Assembly (NCBI GenBank): GCA_946803585.1 | Contig: CAMPEQ010000010.1 | Location: forward strand, 1-64,000 | Length of the DNA stretch: 64,000 nucleotides | DNA from: an uncultured Actinomycetes bacterium | GTDB taxonomy: Bacteria; Actinomycetota; Actinomycetes; S36-B12; UBA10799 | Direction of reading: 5' to 3' | In this document: one piece after another, positions 48,279 through 58,127 of the stretch | Layout of the letters: each line of letters opens with the position of its first letter | How positions within the stretch are numbered: the first letter of the stretch is position 1 | Notes under the pieces: model-generated | What the model was told of the DNA's origin: nothing | The model's database searches: none | What the model saw: only the letters and a program-made list of their open reading frames with translations | Program-made: the position numbers and the translations under genes

Positions 48279-51200
48279 TTACACCATCATGTCGTCGTCA
48301 GGATCCTGCTCGGGACCGTCCCAGCCATAGAACAAACGCTCGAACACCGAGCGTGCGTGGCGGGCGTCTCGCAGGTAGTCCTCCGTGAGGAACGCGCGCT
48401 GATCGGCCGCATAGCCAAGCATGTGCGCCACACCTGACAACACCTTGAAGTCGGTCGGCACCTGATCGCTTGTTCGCCCTGTCACAGAGAAGACCGCATT
48501 GCGGACCTTCGTGGCCAGCGACCAGGCGGTGACGAGAGCAACCTCGTCATCACCTTCGATGAGTCCCAAGCGCCGAGCCGCGGCGAGCGTCTCGAGGGTT
48601 CCAGCAACCTGCAGCGACTCGTGCCCGCTCGTTCCACCCCACCGCATCTGGATGAGTTGAGCCACCCACTCAACATCGGTGAGCCCGCCCCTACCGAGCT
48701 TGAGATGTAGCGCGGGGTCCGCGCCCCGCGGGAGCCGCTCTGACTCCATCCGAGCCTTCAACCGCCGGGCCTCGATGAGGTCTGACTCCGAGATCCCCTC
48801 TGGTGGATATCGCAGCGGGTCGACCAGCGCGACGAACTGATTACCTAACTCCGCGTCACCGGCCAATGGCCGAGCTCGCAAGAGTGCTTGGGCTTCCCAG
48901 GGCGAGGACCAACGGCTGTAGTAAGCCGCGTACGACGAGATCGAGCGCACGAGGGCGCCCGAACGCCCCTCAGGCCGCAGGTCTGCGTCGATCTCCAGAC
49001 CAGGGTCCGGACTGTTAAGAGATAAGAGCCGACGCAGCTCATTTGCCACCAACGTCGCTGCCTTGGTGGCCGCTGTCTCGTCGACCCCCGGTAGCGGATC
49101 ATGCACGAACATGGCGTCGGCATCGGATGCGTAGCCGACTTCGCGGCCACCTAGGCGACCCATCGCAATAACGCAGAACCTGGTGGGTAGTGGTGATCCG
49201 GTGGAACGCTCAACCGAGCGAATCGCAATATCCAGCGTCGCTGCGACGGTTGCGTCAACTAGATCCGAAAGTGCATGGCCGGTAGTAGCCACAGACAGGA
49301 TCTCGTTGATATCGGCTGCGGCGATTCGGAACAACTCCCGACCGCGCACTGCGCGCACCGCCAGTGCGGCCTCATCCGGGTGGGACTGCCGCTGCGCCGT
49401 CACCGACATCTCACGAACGATGTCTCCGAAGCTGCGCGGAACAAGGTCCTCAACGTTGTTCAGGAGTCGAATGCCATCTGGTGACCGCAAGAGTAATTCG
49501 GTGGCAAACTGGGAGGTGGCCATGATCTGAGCCATTCGCTCGGCCGTCTCTGACTCGTCTCGCAGCATGCGCAGGTACCAAGGCGTTCCACCAAGGGTCT
49601 CTGAAACACGACGGAATGCGAGCAACCCAGCGTCAGGATTCGGCGCGTCAGCGAACCAGCCCAGCAGAACCGGAAGCAGAGTGCGCTGAATCGCCGCTCG
49701 GCGGCTGATCCCAGAGGACAACGCCTCAATGTGGCGCAGGGCGCCTTGCGGATCGACGTAGCCCAGAGCGGTCAAACGCTCCCGTGCGGCAGCCTCACTA
49801 AGCCGGGCATCGCCAGAATCGAGTCGGGCGACGGCGTTGAGTAGCGGCCGGTAGAACAGCTTCTCGTGAAGGCGACGCACGACAACGCGCTGCTTTTGCC
49901 AAGCGGCCGTCAACTCGGCCGCCGCGTCCCCAGAGAAACCCATTGACCGGCCTAGTCTGCGCAGGTCGTCCTCGTCCGCTGGGACGTCGTGGGTGCGACG
50001 CAACCGGTAGAGCTGCAGACGATGTTCCATCGTTCGCAGGAACCGATAAGCAATTGCTAGGGCGGCCGCATCCTCTCGCCCGACGTAGCCCCACGTCGCC
50101 ATCGACTCGAGGGCGGTCAGTGTATTGGAACTGCGCACCATGACATCAGATCGGCCATGAACTAGCTGCAGGAGTTGCACGCTGAACTCAACATCGCGCA
50201 AGCCGCCCTTGCCGAGCTTTAACTCACGATCAGACTTCGCCGCCGGAATATGCGCCTCGACCCGACGTCGCATCTGCTGCACATCGGCAACGAAGTTCGT
50301 CCGGTCCGCTGCCGCCCACACGAAGGGCATGATCGCGTCGACGTAGGACTCACCAAGCTCACGGTCGCCGGCGGCAAACCTGGCCTTCAATAGTGCCTGG
50401 AACTCCCACGTTTGCGCCCACCGTTCGTAGTAGCCGATATGACTAGCGAGTGTTCGAACGAGGGCCCCGGACTTTCCTTCCGGGCGAAGTGCAGGGTCGA
50501 CTTCCCAAATGGTGCCTTCCGGAGTCGGCTCGTTGGCAGCCCGCATGACGCCTCTAGCAAGTGCCGTGCCGGTTGCCAGTGCATCGGTCTCGTCAGCCAG
50601 CGATCCGTCCTCGTACTCCCCGGGCTCAACGACGAATACGACGTCGACATCGGAGACGTAGTTCAGCTCTAATCCACCACACTTCCCGAGCGCAATGATC
50701 GCAATCCGACAAGGCGGCGCATCCATCGGCAACTCCGACTTAGCTAGCTCGAGCGAAGCCGCGAGCACGGCATCGGCTAGCTGCGACAGCTCTTGCGCAA
50801 CCTCACCAAAGAGCGCTGTGCCAGTCAGATCCCGCGCGGCCAAACTCAGCAGCCTGCGCCGATAGGCCACGCGCAGCACGATCGCGGCATCCTGCCAACT
50901 GCCACCACCAGCAAGTGCACCGATGACCGCCTCGACGAGGCCAGCGCGTAATTGCTCGCCAGTCGGAGCCGCTAGGCCAGCAGCATTGTCGACCAGCGCA
51001 AGGTAATGATCAGGATGGCGGGCCAGATGCTCTGCCAGTGCCTCACTTGCACCTAGGACGAGAATCAACTGCTCGCGGAAGCTCTCGTCGGAGTCAAGAA
51101 CGAGGATTAGGTTCTCGCCAAAACCAGCGGCCTGAGCTGCGAGCACAACGCGCTCGAATCCCAGCAGCGCCTGGTCGGGGTCGGCCGCCCGGCTGAATGC

Positions 51201-51326
51201 CTCGAGCAACTCATCGGGGTCGGTGACTCCGTCGAATATCGAGCCTTCAAGGATAGCTTTGGATCGATCGATCTCGGTAAAGCCCAGCCGGGCCAACTGA
51301 CCCGTTAGCGTCGGATGACGAGCCAT
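48279..51326 (-). CDS. glnE: bifunctional glutamine synthetase adenylyltransferase/deadenylylase
   Basis: A 1015-residue enzyme with two nucleotidyltransferase halves. The N-terminal (deadenylylating) half has LGKCGGLELNYVSDVDVVFV near 215; the C-terminal (adenylylating) half has MGRLGGREVGYASDADAMFV near 720. Each shows the GGxE...SDxD metal site. It adenylylates the Tyr of GlnA1 when nitrogen is plentiful. Adjacent to glnA2 on the same strand, 69 bases downstream of it, as in mycobacteria. Confidence 0.97.
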   Translation of the reverse strand: MARHPTLTGQLARLGFTEIDRSKAILEGSIFDGVTDPDELLEAFSRAADPDQALLGFERVVLAAQAAGFGENLILVLDSDESFREQLILVLGASEALAEHLARHPDHYLALVDNAAGLAAPTGEQLRAGLVEAVIGALAGGGSWQDAAIVLRVAYRRRLLSLAARDLTGTALFGEVAQELSQLADAVLAASLELAKSELPMDAPPCRIAIIALGKCGGLELNYVSDVDVVFVVEPGEYEDGSLADETDALATGTALARGVMRAANEPTPEGTIWEVDPALRPEGKSGALVRTLASHIGYYERWAQTWEFQALLKARFAAGDRELGESYVDAIMPFVWAAADRTNFVADVQQMRRRVEAHIPAAKSDRELKLGKGGLRDVEFSVQLLQLVHGRSDVMVRSSNTLTALESMATWGYVGREDAAALAIAYRFLRTMEHRLQLYRLRRTHDVPADEDDLRRLGRSMGFSGDAAAELTAAWQKQRVVVRRLHEKLFYRPLLNAVARLDSGDARLSEAAARERLTALGYVDPQGALRHIEALSSGISRRAAIQRTLLPVLLGWFADAPNPDAGLLAFRRVSETLGGTPWYLRMLRDESETAERMAQIMATSQFATELLLRSPDGIRLLNNVEDLVPRSFGDIVREMSVTAQRQSHPDEAALAVRAVRGRELFRIAAADINEILSVATTGHALSDLVDATVAATLDIAIRSVERSTGSPLPTRFCVIAMGRLGGREVGYASDADAMFVHDPLPGVDETAATKAATLVANELRRLLSLNSPDPGLEIDADLRPEGRSGALVRSISSYAAYYSRWSSPWEAQALLRARPLAGDAELGNQFVALVDPLRYPPEGISESDLIEARRLKARMESERLPRGADPALHLKLGRGGLTDVEWVAQLIQMRWGGTSGHESLQVAGTLETLAAARRLGLIEGDDEVALVTAWSLATKVRNAVFSVTGRTSDQVPTDFKVLSGVAHMLGYAADQRAFLTEDYLRDARHARSVFERLFYGWDGPEQDPDDDMMV

Positions 51327-51395
51327 ATCAACTCCCCTGGCCTAGGACGTCGGCTTGTCTGCGTCGCTGTCGTGGTCCGGCGAGAGCTAACCCAC

Positions 51396-52748
51396 TCACA
51401 GGACGGGCAGGTACTTCGACCGCTCAAACTCGGTCACCTGCATTGCGTACTCTTCCCACTCTGCCCGCTTGTTCCGCAGGAAGAACTCAAAAACGTGCTC
51501 CCCGAGGGTTTCAGCCACCAGTTCGCTGCGTTCCATCGCTTGGATCGCTCGGTTCAAGCTGGTCGGCAACGGCTGCAGTCCCATGGCTCGGCGTTCAGCG
51601 GCAGATAGCGACCAGACATCGTCTTCGGTTCCCGGGGGAAGCTCAAGGTCGTCCTCGATTCCCTTCAGTCCCGCCGAGAGCAACATGGCCAGGGCGAGAT
51701 AGGGGTTACATGCACTGTCGAGGGCCCGGTACTCAATCCGCGTCGAGTTGCCCTTGTGCGGCTTATACATCGGCACCCGAACCAGCGCCGAGCGGTTGTT
51801 ATGGCCCCAGCAGATGAATGAGGGCGCCTCGCCTCCGCCAACAATTCGCTTGTACGAGTTAACCCACTGATTGGTCACGGCAGTGATCTCCGGGGCGTAA
51901 TGCAGTAGCCCGGCCATGAACGAGCGAGCTACCCGGGACAACTGCATGTCCGCACCAGCCTCGTAGAACGCATTGCGCTCGCCCTCGAACAAGCTCAGGT
52001 GGGTGTGCATTCCGGATCCGGCGTACTGGGTAAACGGCTTTGGCATGAATGAGGCGAGCAATCCTTGCTCGAGTGCGACCTCTTTGACGACCAAGCGGAA
52101 CGTCATGATGTTGTCCGCAGTTGTGAGGGCATCGGCGTATCGCAGGTCGATTTCCTGCTGACCGGGAGCGCTCTCGTGGTGGCTAAACTCCACGGAGATT
52201 CCGAGCTTTTCAAGCATCGTGATGGCCGTCCGACGGAAGTCCTGTCCGCCACCCTGGGGGGCATGGTCGAAGTACCCAACATCGTCGACCGGTACCGGCG
52301 GTGCGCCGGACTTCAGCTTCTTCTCGAGTTCACGGTCCTTGAACAGGAAGAACTCGATCTCAGGATGGGTATAGAACGTAAAGCCCATATCGGCTGCCCG
52401 TGCGAGGGTTCGTTTGAGAACCCAGCGCGGATCGGCGTAGGAGGGAGAACCGTCCGGCAAGGTGATATCGCAGAACATTCGAGCGACGGCCTGGGTGTCA
52501 CCGCGCCACGGCAGCGGCTGGAAGGTGGAGGGGTCCGGCTTGGCCAGCATGTCGGACTCGCTGACTCGGGAGAATCCCTGAACTGCGGAGCCATCGAAGC
52601 CGATGCCTTCGTTGAAAGCACCCTCAAGTTCTGCGGGTGCGACCGCGACGGACTTCAACATGCCCAGTACGTCGGTGAACCACAAACGCACGAAGCGGAT
52701 ATCCCGCTCCTCCATTGTCCGCAAGACGAACTCAGTCTGCTTATCCAT
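51396..52748 (-). CDS. glnA2: glutamine synthetase type I (alpha-like)
   Basis: A 450-residue type I synthetase: FDGSAVQGFSRVSESDM near 50, FMPKPFTQYAGSGMHTHLSLF near 240 and RNRSALVRVP-like NNRSALVRVP near 315. The segment that carries the adenylylation Tyr in GlnA1 reads DDVWSLSAAERR here, with Trp instead of Tyr, and the 25-residue insertion of the beta subtype is missing. It is therefore probably not controlled by GlnE despite being next to it. GGGAGG nine bases upstream fixes ATG 52748; ATG 52757 is too close to it. Confidence 0.95.
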   Translation of the reverse strand: MDKQTEFVLRTMEERDIRFVRLWFTDVLGMLKSVAVAPAELEGAFNEGIGFDGSAVQGFSRVSESDMLAKPDPSTFQPLPWRGDTQAVARMFCDITLPDGSPSYADPRWVLKRTLARAADMGFTFYTHPEIEFFLFKDRELEKKLKSGAPPVPVDDVGYFDHAPQGGGQDFRRTAITMLEKLGISVEFSHHESAPGQQEIDLRYADALTTADNIMTFRLVVKEVALEQGLLASFMPKPFTQYAGSGMHTHLSLFEGERNAFYEAGADMQLSRVARSFMAGLLHYAPEITAVTNQWVNSYKRIVGGGEAPSFICWGHNNRSALVRVPMYKPHKGNSTRIEYRALDSACNPYLALAMLLSAGLKGIEDDLELPPGTEDDVWSLSAAERRAMGLQPLPTSLNRAIQAMERSELVAETLGEHVFEFFLRNKRAEWEEYAMQVTEFERSKYLPVL

Positions 52749-52882
52749 GCCGGCCATCCTCCCACGCTGGCACGATGGACGCGCGTGACGGCTAGGCGCA
52801 AGGGCATCGCAGCCCCGCGCGATCTTCACCTGAGTCAGTCGAGGCCGAAGCGCTTTGCTGCCCGGGCCACTAGGGTTGGCCC

Positions 52883-54547
52883 GTGACGAATATTCGAGTG
52901 GCCCTCGCGCAGCTCAATCCAACCGTCGGCGATCTCGCTGGCAACTCCCGACTCGTCCTCGCCGCCTGTAAAGAAGCCTCAGCGGCCGGTGCCCAGCTTG
53001 TGGCGTTTCCGGAGATGGCACTCACCGGATATCCGATCGAAGATCTAGCATTGCGTAGCTCATTTCAAGAAGCGAGCATCTCAACAACCGAGGACCTAGC
53101 GCGAGAACTTGCTAGTGCAGGTCTCGGAGAACTGTGTGTAGTTATTGGGACTCTGCTGGTGGGCGATCGGCAGCCGCAAAATGCCGCCGCGGTCTTGCGC
53201 GACGGAAGAGTCCAGACCTCCTACGTCAAACATCACCTCCCGAACTACGGCGTCTTCGACGAGCGCCGACTCTTCGAATCCGGCACCACGCCTTGCGTTG
53301 TCGAGGTCGACGGACTCAAAGTCTCGATCGCGATTTGCGAGGACATCTGGCAACCAGACAGCCCAGCTGAAGTCGCTTTAGGCGAAAGCGGGGCAGATCT
53401 ACTTCTCGTCATCAACGCCTCACCGTTTGAGCGCGGCAAGGATCACCGTCGGCGTGAGCTCTGCAAGGAAGTGGCGAAACGAACCGAGCAGACTGTTGCC
53501 TATGTGAACTGTGTCGGGGCTCAGGACGAGCTGGTATTCGACGGTGGATCACTCGTGGTTCGCCCCGATGGGACCGTGGCCGCCCGAGCTGAACGCTTCA
53601 CCCCTGAGCTACTGGTATTCGAAGTCTCGCGCCAATCATCCGATTCGCCTTTCCAGGTTGGCTCCGGTCCGGTCGCCGATGACATCAGCGATCTTGCTGA
53701 GGTCTACGCGGCACTGTGCGCGGGCTTAGGCGACTACGTTCGAAAGAACGGAATTAGCGATGTGGCCCTAGGGATGTCTGGTGGAATTGACTCGGCCCTG
53801 GTGGGAGCTTTGGCTTGCGATGCGTTGGGTTCAGCGCATGTACTGGGAATTGCGATGCCCTCGGCGTACTCGTCAGATCACTCGGTGCAAGATGCCCAGG
53901 ACTCGGCGAAGCGAACTGGTATGCGCTTTCGTATCGTGCCCATCGCGGCGATGTTTGACGCCTTCCAAAGCCAACTAGATCTCACCGGACTAGCTGAGGA
54001 GAACCTCCAAGCTCGCATCCGCGGTACCACGCTAATGGCTGTGTCTAATGCTGAGGGACCGTTGGTGTTGGCCACCGGAAACAAGAGTGAACTTGCTGTT
54101 GGCTACTCGACGATCTACGGCGATGCCGTCGGTGGGTTTGCGCCAATCAAAGACGTCCCGAAGATGTTGGTGTGGGAGCTGGCACGGTGGCGCAACCAAC
54201 AAGCGCAGACTGCAGGTGGCACTCCCCCAATCCCGCCGCGCTCGATCGAAAAACCTCCGAGCGCTGAGCTACGGCCAGGTCAGCTCGATACGGACTCACT
54301 ACCGGACTACTCGAAGCTCGACGTGATTGTTGAGCGCTACGTCGAGGAGCGCGTATCCGCGCGCGAACTCGTCGAGGCTGGATTCGACGCCGAACTGGCC
54401 CAGCGAATCATTCGTTTGACGGATGCAGCTGAGTACAAGCGGCGGCAGTACCCACCCGGAACGAAGATCACGTCGCTGGCGTTCGGCCGAGATCGACGGA
54501 TGCCCGTCACTAATCGTTGGTCAGAACCCGGCGAAGTCGACGGGTAG
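52883..54547 (+). CDS. nadE: glutamine-dependent NAD(+) synthetase
   Basis: A 554-residue two-domain enzyme amidating deamido-NAD. The N-terminal nitrilase-like glutaminase shows Glu (FPEMALTGYPIEDL), Lys (YVKHHLPNYGVFDE) and Cys (AICEDIW). The C-terminal ATP pyrophosphatase carries LGMSGGIDSALVG near residue 298. Start is GTG 52883 in a 134-base gap to glnA2 (divergent). It uses glutamine made by GlnA1/2, and completes the pathway that NadA begins. Confidence 0.97.
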   Translation: MTNIRVALAQLNPTVGDLAGNSRLVLAACKEASAAGAQLVAFPEMALTGYPIEDLALRSSFQEASISTTEDLARELASAGLGELCVVIGTLLVGDRQPQNAAAVLRDGRVQTSYVKHHLPNYGVFDERRLFESGTTPCVVEVDGLKVSIAICEDIWQPDSPAEVALGESGADLLLVINASPFERGKDHRRRELCKEVAKRTEQTVAYVNCVGAQDELVFDGGSLVVRPDGTVAARAERFTPELLVFEVSRQSSDSPFQVGSGPVADDISDLAEVYAALCAGLGDYVRKNGISDVALGMSGGIDSALVGALACDALGSAHVLGIAMPSAYSSDHSVQDAQDSAKRTGMRFRIVPIAAMFDAFQSQLDLTGLAEENLQARIRGTTLMAVSNAEGPLVLATGNKSELAVGYSTIYGDAVGGFAPIKDVPKMLVWELARWRNQQAQTAGGTPPIPPRSIEKPPSAELRPGQLDTDSLPDYSKLDVIVERYVEERVSARELVEAGFDAELAQRIIRLTDAAEYKRRQYPPGTKITSLAFGRDRRMPVTNRWSEPGEVDG

Positions 54548-55169
54548 TTTTACGCGATGGCTTAGTCGCTACCTCGATCTCGCCATCATCGCTGAGAGTG
54601 GGAAGGCGCGACATTCCCCGCAACGCCTGATTGACTAATCGTCGAACGAAGTCCCGGCGCCCGCGCGCACTCTGCTCGTTGATGATCTTATTGAGCAATA
54701 CTGGCGAGACCAACATACTGCTGGCAATCTCGACGTCTAGTGAATCGTCGAACTCACCGCGCTCGACACCCAGACGCAGGACCTCTTGCACCCGCATCAT
54801 TCGAGGCAGGATCAGTCGTTCATGACAGAGTTGGAACAGGACCGGGTTGCTCTTGGCCTGCGCGAAGATTCTGGGGAGCAGTTCAGACCCGGACGACTGT
54901 GAAGTTCGCATCCACTCAAGCATCTCCACCAACACGTCCTCGGTGTGGGCCTGCTTGTTGATTGCGGGTAGGTCGTCGTTGAGTGTCTCGATCGCCGAGT
55001 TGATCAGATCATTACGATCGGCGTAGCGACGGTAGATCGTTGCCCTGCCGACACCTGCCCGAGATGCGACTTCTTCCACTGAGAAGGCCTCGATGCCACG
55101 GTCAGCGATTACCGCCAACGCAGAGGTAACAATGGCCTCATCGGCTACCTCACTTCGCTGTCTCGCCAT
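54510..55169 (-). CDS. TetR-family regulator
   Basis: A 219-residue repressor: N-terminal helix-turn-helix VEEVASRAGVGRATIYRRYADRNDLI (about 28-60) and a ligand domain with an ASMLVSPVLLNKII core. Ligand and targets unknown. Its end overlaps the nadE end by 38 bases, tail to tail. Divergent from panB with 165 bases between starts. Confidence 0.88.
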   Translation of the reverse strand: MARQRSEVADEAIVTSALAVIADRGIEAFSVEEVASRAGVGRATIYRRYADRNDLINSAIETLNDDLPAINKQAHTEDVLVEMLEWMRTSQSSGSELLPRIFAQAKSNPVLFQLCHERLILPRMMRVQEVLRLGVERGEFDDSLDVEIASSMLVSPVLLNKIINEQSARGRRDFVRRLVNQALRGMSRLPTLSDDGEIEVATKPSRKTTRRLRRVLTND

Positions 55170-55334
55170 TGGGGAATCGTAGACAACGCCCAGAGCGCAG
55201 CGATACCTACCCTGCAGTGCTGTGACGTGAACCGCTTACGTGGTAAGGACCCCATCTCCCCATTCCAGCGAATTCATGCCACCATTGACCTATCCGGGGA
55301 CTGCACTGGGCAGCCTCGAGATGGGAGAACTGCC

Positions 55335-56197
55335 ATGACGACACAGCGATCCGATGAGAAGTCCCTCTACGGTGGCCAACCGAGTGCCGCCGCGAGTCGT
55401 GTCCGTCGCGTTACGGTCACCGACTTAGCCGCAGCAAAAGAGCGCGGCGAACACTGGCCGATGATCACTTGCTACGACGCTCTCACTGCCGGGGTGTTCG
55501 ACGATGCCGGAATCCCCGTCATGTTGGTTGGTGACTCTGCCGCCAACGTCGTCTACGGATACGACACCACAATTCCAGTCACCGTCGACGAGCTCCTTCC
55601 ACTGGTTCGGGCCGTGACCCGTGGTTCCCAACGGGCGATGGTCGTTGCGGACCTGCCGTTTGGTTCCTACCAGTCCTCGCCCGCTCAAGCGCTCGATACT
55701 GCAGCCCGATTCATGAAGAGGCCGGAGCCCACGCGGTCAAACTCGAAGGTGGAGCCCGGGTGCTCCCGCAGGTAGAAGCACTGACAGCTGCCGGTATCCC
55801 GGTGATGGCACATCTCGGGCTTACTCCGCAGTCCGTGAACACCATGGGTGGCTACCGAGTGCAAGGCCGCGGGGAGGCCGGACAGACTCTCCTGCAGGAC
55901 GCAAAGGCCCTGCAAAACGCTGGAGCCTTCGCGGTCGTTCTGGAACTCGTTCCCGCCGAACTTGCCGACATGGTGACCCGATCCCTCGCCATCCCAACAA
56001 TCGGAATCGGTGCCGGATCAACAACTGATGCCCAGGTTCTGGTGTGGCAAGACATGGCTGGGCTGACAGCCGGAAAGCCGCCGAAGTTCGTGAAGCAGTA
56101 CGCCGATATGCGATCGGTGCTCAGCGACGCGGTTACGCAGTGGGCCGATGAAGTCTCTAGCGGGACCTACCCCGGCCCAGAGCACGAGTACAGCTAA
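55335..56197 (+). pseudogene. panB: ketopantoate hydroxymethyltransferase with a one-base deletion
   Basis: The sequence encodes PanB, which makes ketopantoate from alpha-ketoisovalerate for pantothenate and CoA. Residues 1-127 read normally ([41 protein letters not shown]). After ATGAA at 55713-55717 one base is missing: AAGGAG is expected, AAGAG is seen, and reading jumps frame. The rest ([19 protein letters not shown] to the stop at 56197) is intact, including [12 protein letters not shown] and [11 protein letters not shown]. Restored length would be about 287 residues, normal for PanB. A true recent mutation or a sequencing error in a short run are both possible. The main start ATG is 55335. 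Confidence 0.9.
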
Positions 56198-56901
56198 AGG
56201 TCCGTAATCCGAACTCCGGCGTGCGCTTTATACCGGCGGTTCATCGAGATGAGGTTCGCGGTCATCGCCTCGACTTGGTGAGCGTTGCGTAATCGCCCGC
56301 CGTAGATTCCGCGAGTACCTGGAAGCCGACTCGCTAGCGCTTGAACAGCGTTTGTCGCGGTTCGAACGTCACCCAAAACAAGCACATCGGTATCCAGACC
56401 AACTACCGCTGGGTCCAGCAGTAAGACCGCGCTGAGGTGGTGGAATGCGGCAACTACCGTCGACTCGGGTAACAAGGCGGCGGCCTGTTGGGCGGCACTT
56501 CCCTCAGGAACCGTCAAGGCGAACGCACCCTGTTTATCGAACCCCAACGGGTTGACGCAGTCAACAACAATCTTGCCGACCAGCGGTGACTGTAGCGACG
56601 CAAGTAGGTCCTTATGCCCTGCCCACGGCACCGCGGCTACCACGACGTCGGCTTGTGAGGCGCACGTTGCGTTGTCGGTACCAGTTACGCCGTGACCTAG
56701 CTCCTCGGCGACTTTGGCAGCTCGTGAGGAATCGCGGGATCCGAGAATGACTCGCTGACCGGCAATAGCCCAGCGATACGCCAACCCACGACCTTGCTCA
56801 CCCGTACCGCCGAGCACCCCGACGGTCAGCCCAGAGACATCTGGTAGTTCGAACGGGCTCGTCGCGGCCGGCTGATGCGCCTCTCGCTTCGGGTCACTCA
56901 T
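56194..56901 (-). CDS. F420-dependent NADP reductase (Fno/NpdG-like)
   Basis: A 235-residue Rossmann protein transferring hydride between coenzyme F420 and NADP. Opening [19 protein letters not shown] is the NADP-binding motif of Npd[25 protein letters not shown] and [17 protein letters not shown] are family segments. It indicates that the organism uses F420. The first 25 residues are a hydrophilic extension. Ends overlap the end of panB by four bases. Confidence 0.92.
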   Translation of the reverse strand: MSDPKREAHQPAATSPFELPDVSGLTVGVLGGTGEQGRGLAYRWAIAGQRVILGSRDSSRAAKVAEELGHGVTGTDNATCASQADVVVAAVPWAGHKDLLASLQSPLVGKIVVDCVNPLGFDKQGAFALTVPEGSAAQQAAALLPESTVVAAFHHLSAVLLLDPAVVGLDTDVLVLGDVRTATNAVQALASRLPGTRGIYGGRLRNAHQVEAMTANLISMNRRYKAHAGVRITDL

Positions 56902-56919
56902 CGCTTGCTACTCGACTAA

Positions 56920-57099
56920 CTACTCGTTATCGCCATCCCAGGCAGCATTCTCCTGGTCCCATGTCTCGTTGCGCTTGCGCGCGTGCTCGAGGGCGTTATT
57001 GGCCTCTGCCTCGGTCTCAAACGGTCCGAGTCGCTCGGCGTTGGGTCCGCCGGGGCCTTCTTCGACCTTGCCGCTGAGCAGGTTGTACCACCAAGCCAC
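56920..57099 (-). CDS. small SPOR-like actinobacterial protein
   Basis: A 59-residue protein starting with GTG at 57099. It reads MAWWYNLLSGKVEEGPG, then ERLGPFETEAEANNAL and ends WDQENAAWDGDNE. This matches short actinobacterial proteins with the WYYxxxTGxVE, GPxxTxEEAxxAL and WDxED pattern, often annotated as SPOR-domain-containing. Function unknown. AAGGAG five to six bases before the start supports expression. It lies 18 bases upstream of, and on the same strand as, the F420:NADP reductase gene, so the two may be co-transcribed. Confidence 0.8.
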   Translation of the reverse strand: MAWWYNLLSGKVEEGPGGPNAERLGPFETEAEANNALEHARKRNETWDQENAAWDGDNE

Positions 57100-57257
57100 G
57101 ATTACTCCTTTGTCATGCCGACTCTTTACGTCGACTTCCTTAGCCGTCGTTTGCGCCAGCCCCAGCAGCCATAGCTACGTTGCTGACCGACCTATAGGAA
57201 CCTACCAACAACGCACGAGGAAGCGCGCGCTTTCATGTTGGCATCTACACTTCTGCC

Positions 57258-58118
57258 ATGCCGTTACAACAGGGAACGATTAGCCCACTTCGACCAGTTC
57301 CGACTGCAATCGTGCGTCCGGATTACGTAACAGCAGGTCGAGTCGCTCCCTTCATGGGTTCGGAAGTCAAAGATGCCGAGACCATCGAGTTGATGCGGAT
57401 CGCCGGACGAGTTGGTGCGCAGGCCCTTGCCGAAGTCGGCCGTGCGGTGACTCCCGGAGTGACAACTGACGAGCTCGACCGGATCGGCCACGAGTTCCTC
57501 TGTGACCACGGCGCCTACCCCTCGACGTTGGGCTACCCCGGTTCAGGCCACGACCCATTCCCGAAGGCGCTGTGCTCATCGGTGAACGAGGTCATCTGTC
57601 ATGGGATCCCTGACTCGACCGTGATCGCTGACGGCGACATCGTCAACATTGACATCACGGCCTACATCGGCGGAGTACACGGCGATAACAACGCAACCTT
57701 CCTTGCCGGTGACGTCGATGAAGAGTCGCGGCTCCTCGTCGAACGAACCTACGAAGCAACGATGCGAGCGATCAAGGCGGTTGCCCCTGGGCGCGCCTTG
57801 TCGGTCGTCGGACGAGTGATCGAGTCCTATGCCAAGCGCTTCGGGTACGGCGTTGTCCGCGACTTCACGGGCCACGGTATCGGTACAGCTTTCCACTCAG
57901 GGCTCATCGTTCCCCACTATGACGACCCGAACTTGGCTGTCACGATTGAGACGGGAATGACATTCACTATCGAGCCAATGTTGACTCTTGGAACGATCGA
58001 CTACGACATCTGGGACGACACCTGGACCGTCGTCACCAAGGATCGTAAACGAACCGCGCAGTTCGAGCACACGATCCTGGTCACCGACACGGGTTCCGAG
58101 ATCCTGACGCTGCCGTAG
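57258..58118 (+). CDS. map: methionine aminopeptidase type I
   Basis: A 286-residue enzyme removing the initiator methionine. All five metal ligands are visible: the Asp of VNIDIT and of HGDNNATF, His in GHGIGTAF, Glu in TIEPML and Glu in QFEHTI. The N-terminal 40-residue extension with Pro-rich segments is like mycobacterial MapB, which binds the ribosome. Single gene with a 158-base upstream region. Confidence 0.97.
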   Translation: MPLQQGTISPLRPVPTAIVRPDYVTAGRVAPFMGSEVKDAETIELMRIAGRVGAQALAEVGRAVTPGVTTDELDRIGHEFLCDHGAYPSTLGYPGSGHDPFPKALCSSVNEVICHGIPDSTVIADGDIVNIDITAYIGGVHGDNNATFLAGDVDEESRLLVERTYEATMRAIKAVAPGRALSVVGRVIESYAKRFGYGVVRDFTGHGIGTAFHSGLIVPHYDDPNLAVTIETGMTFTIEPMLTLGTIDYDIWDDTWTVVTKDRKRTAQFEHTILVTDTGSEILTLP

Positions 58119-58127
58119 CGCAGCGAG

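Noticed and set aside
55713-55760. Programmed frameshift in panB
   Set aside because: PanB is not known to use one and no slippery heptamer with a following structure is visible; a single-base deletion explains the break.
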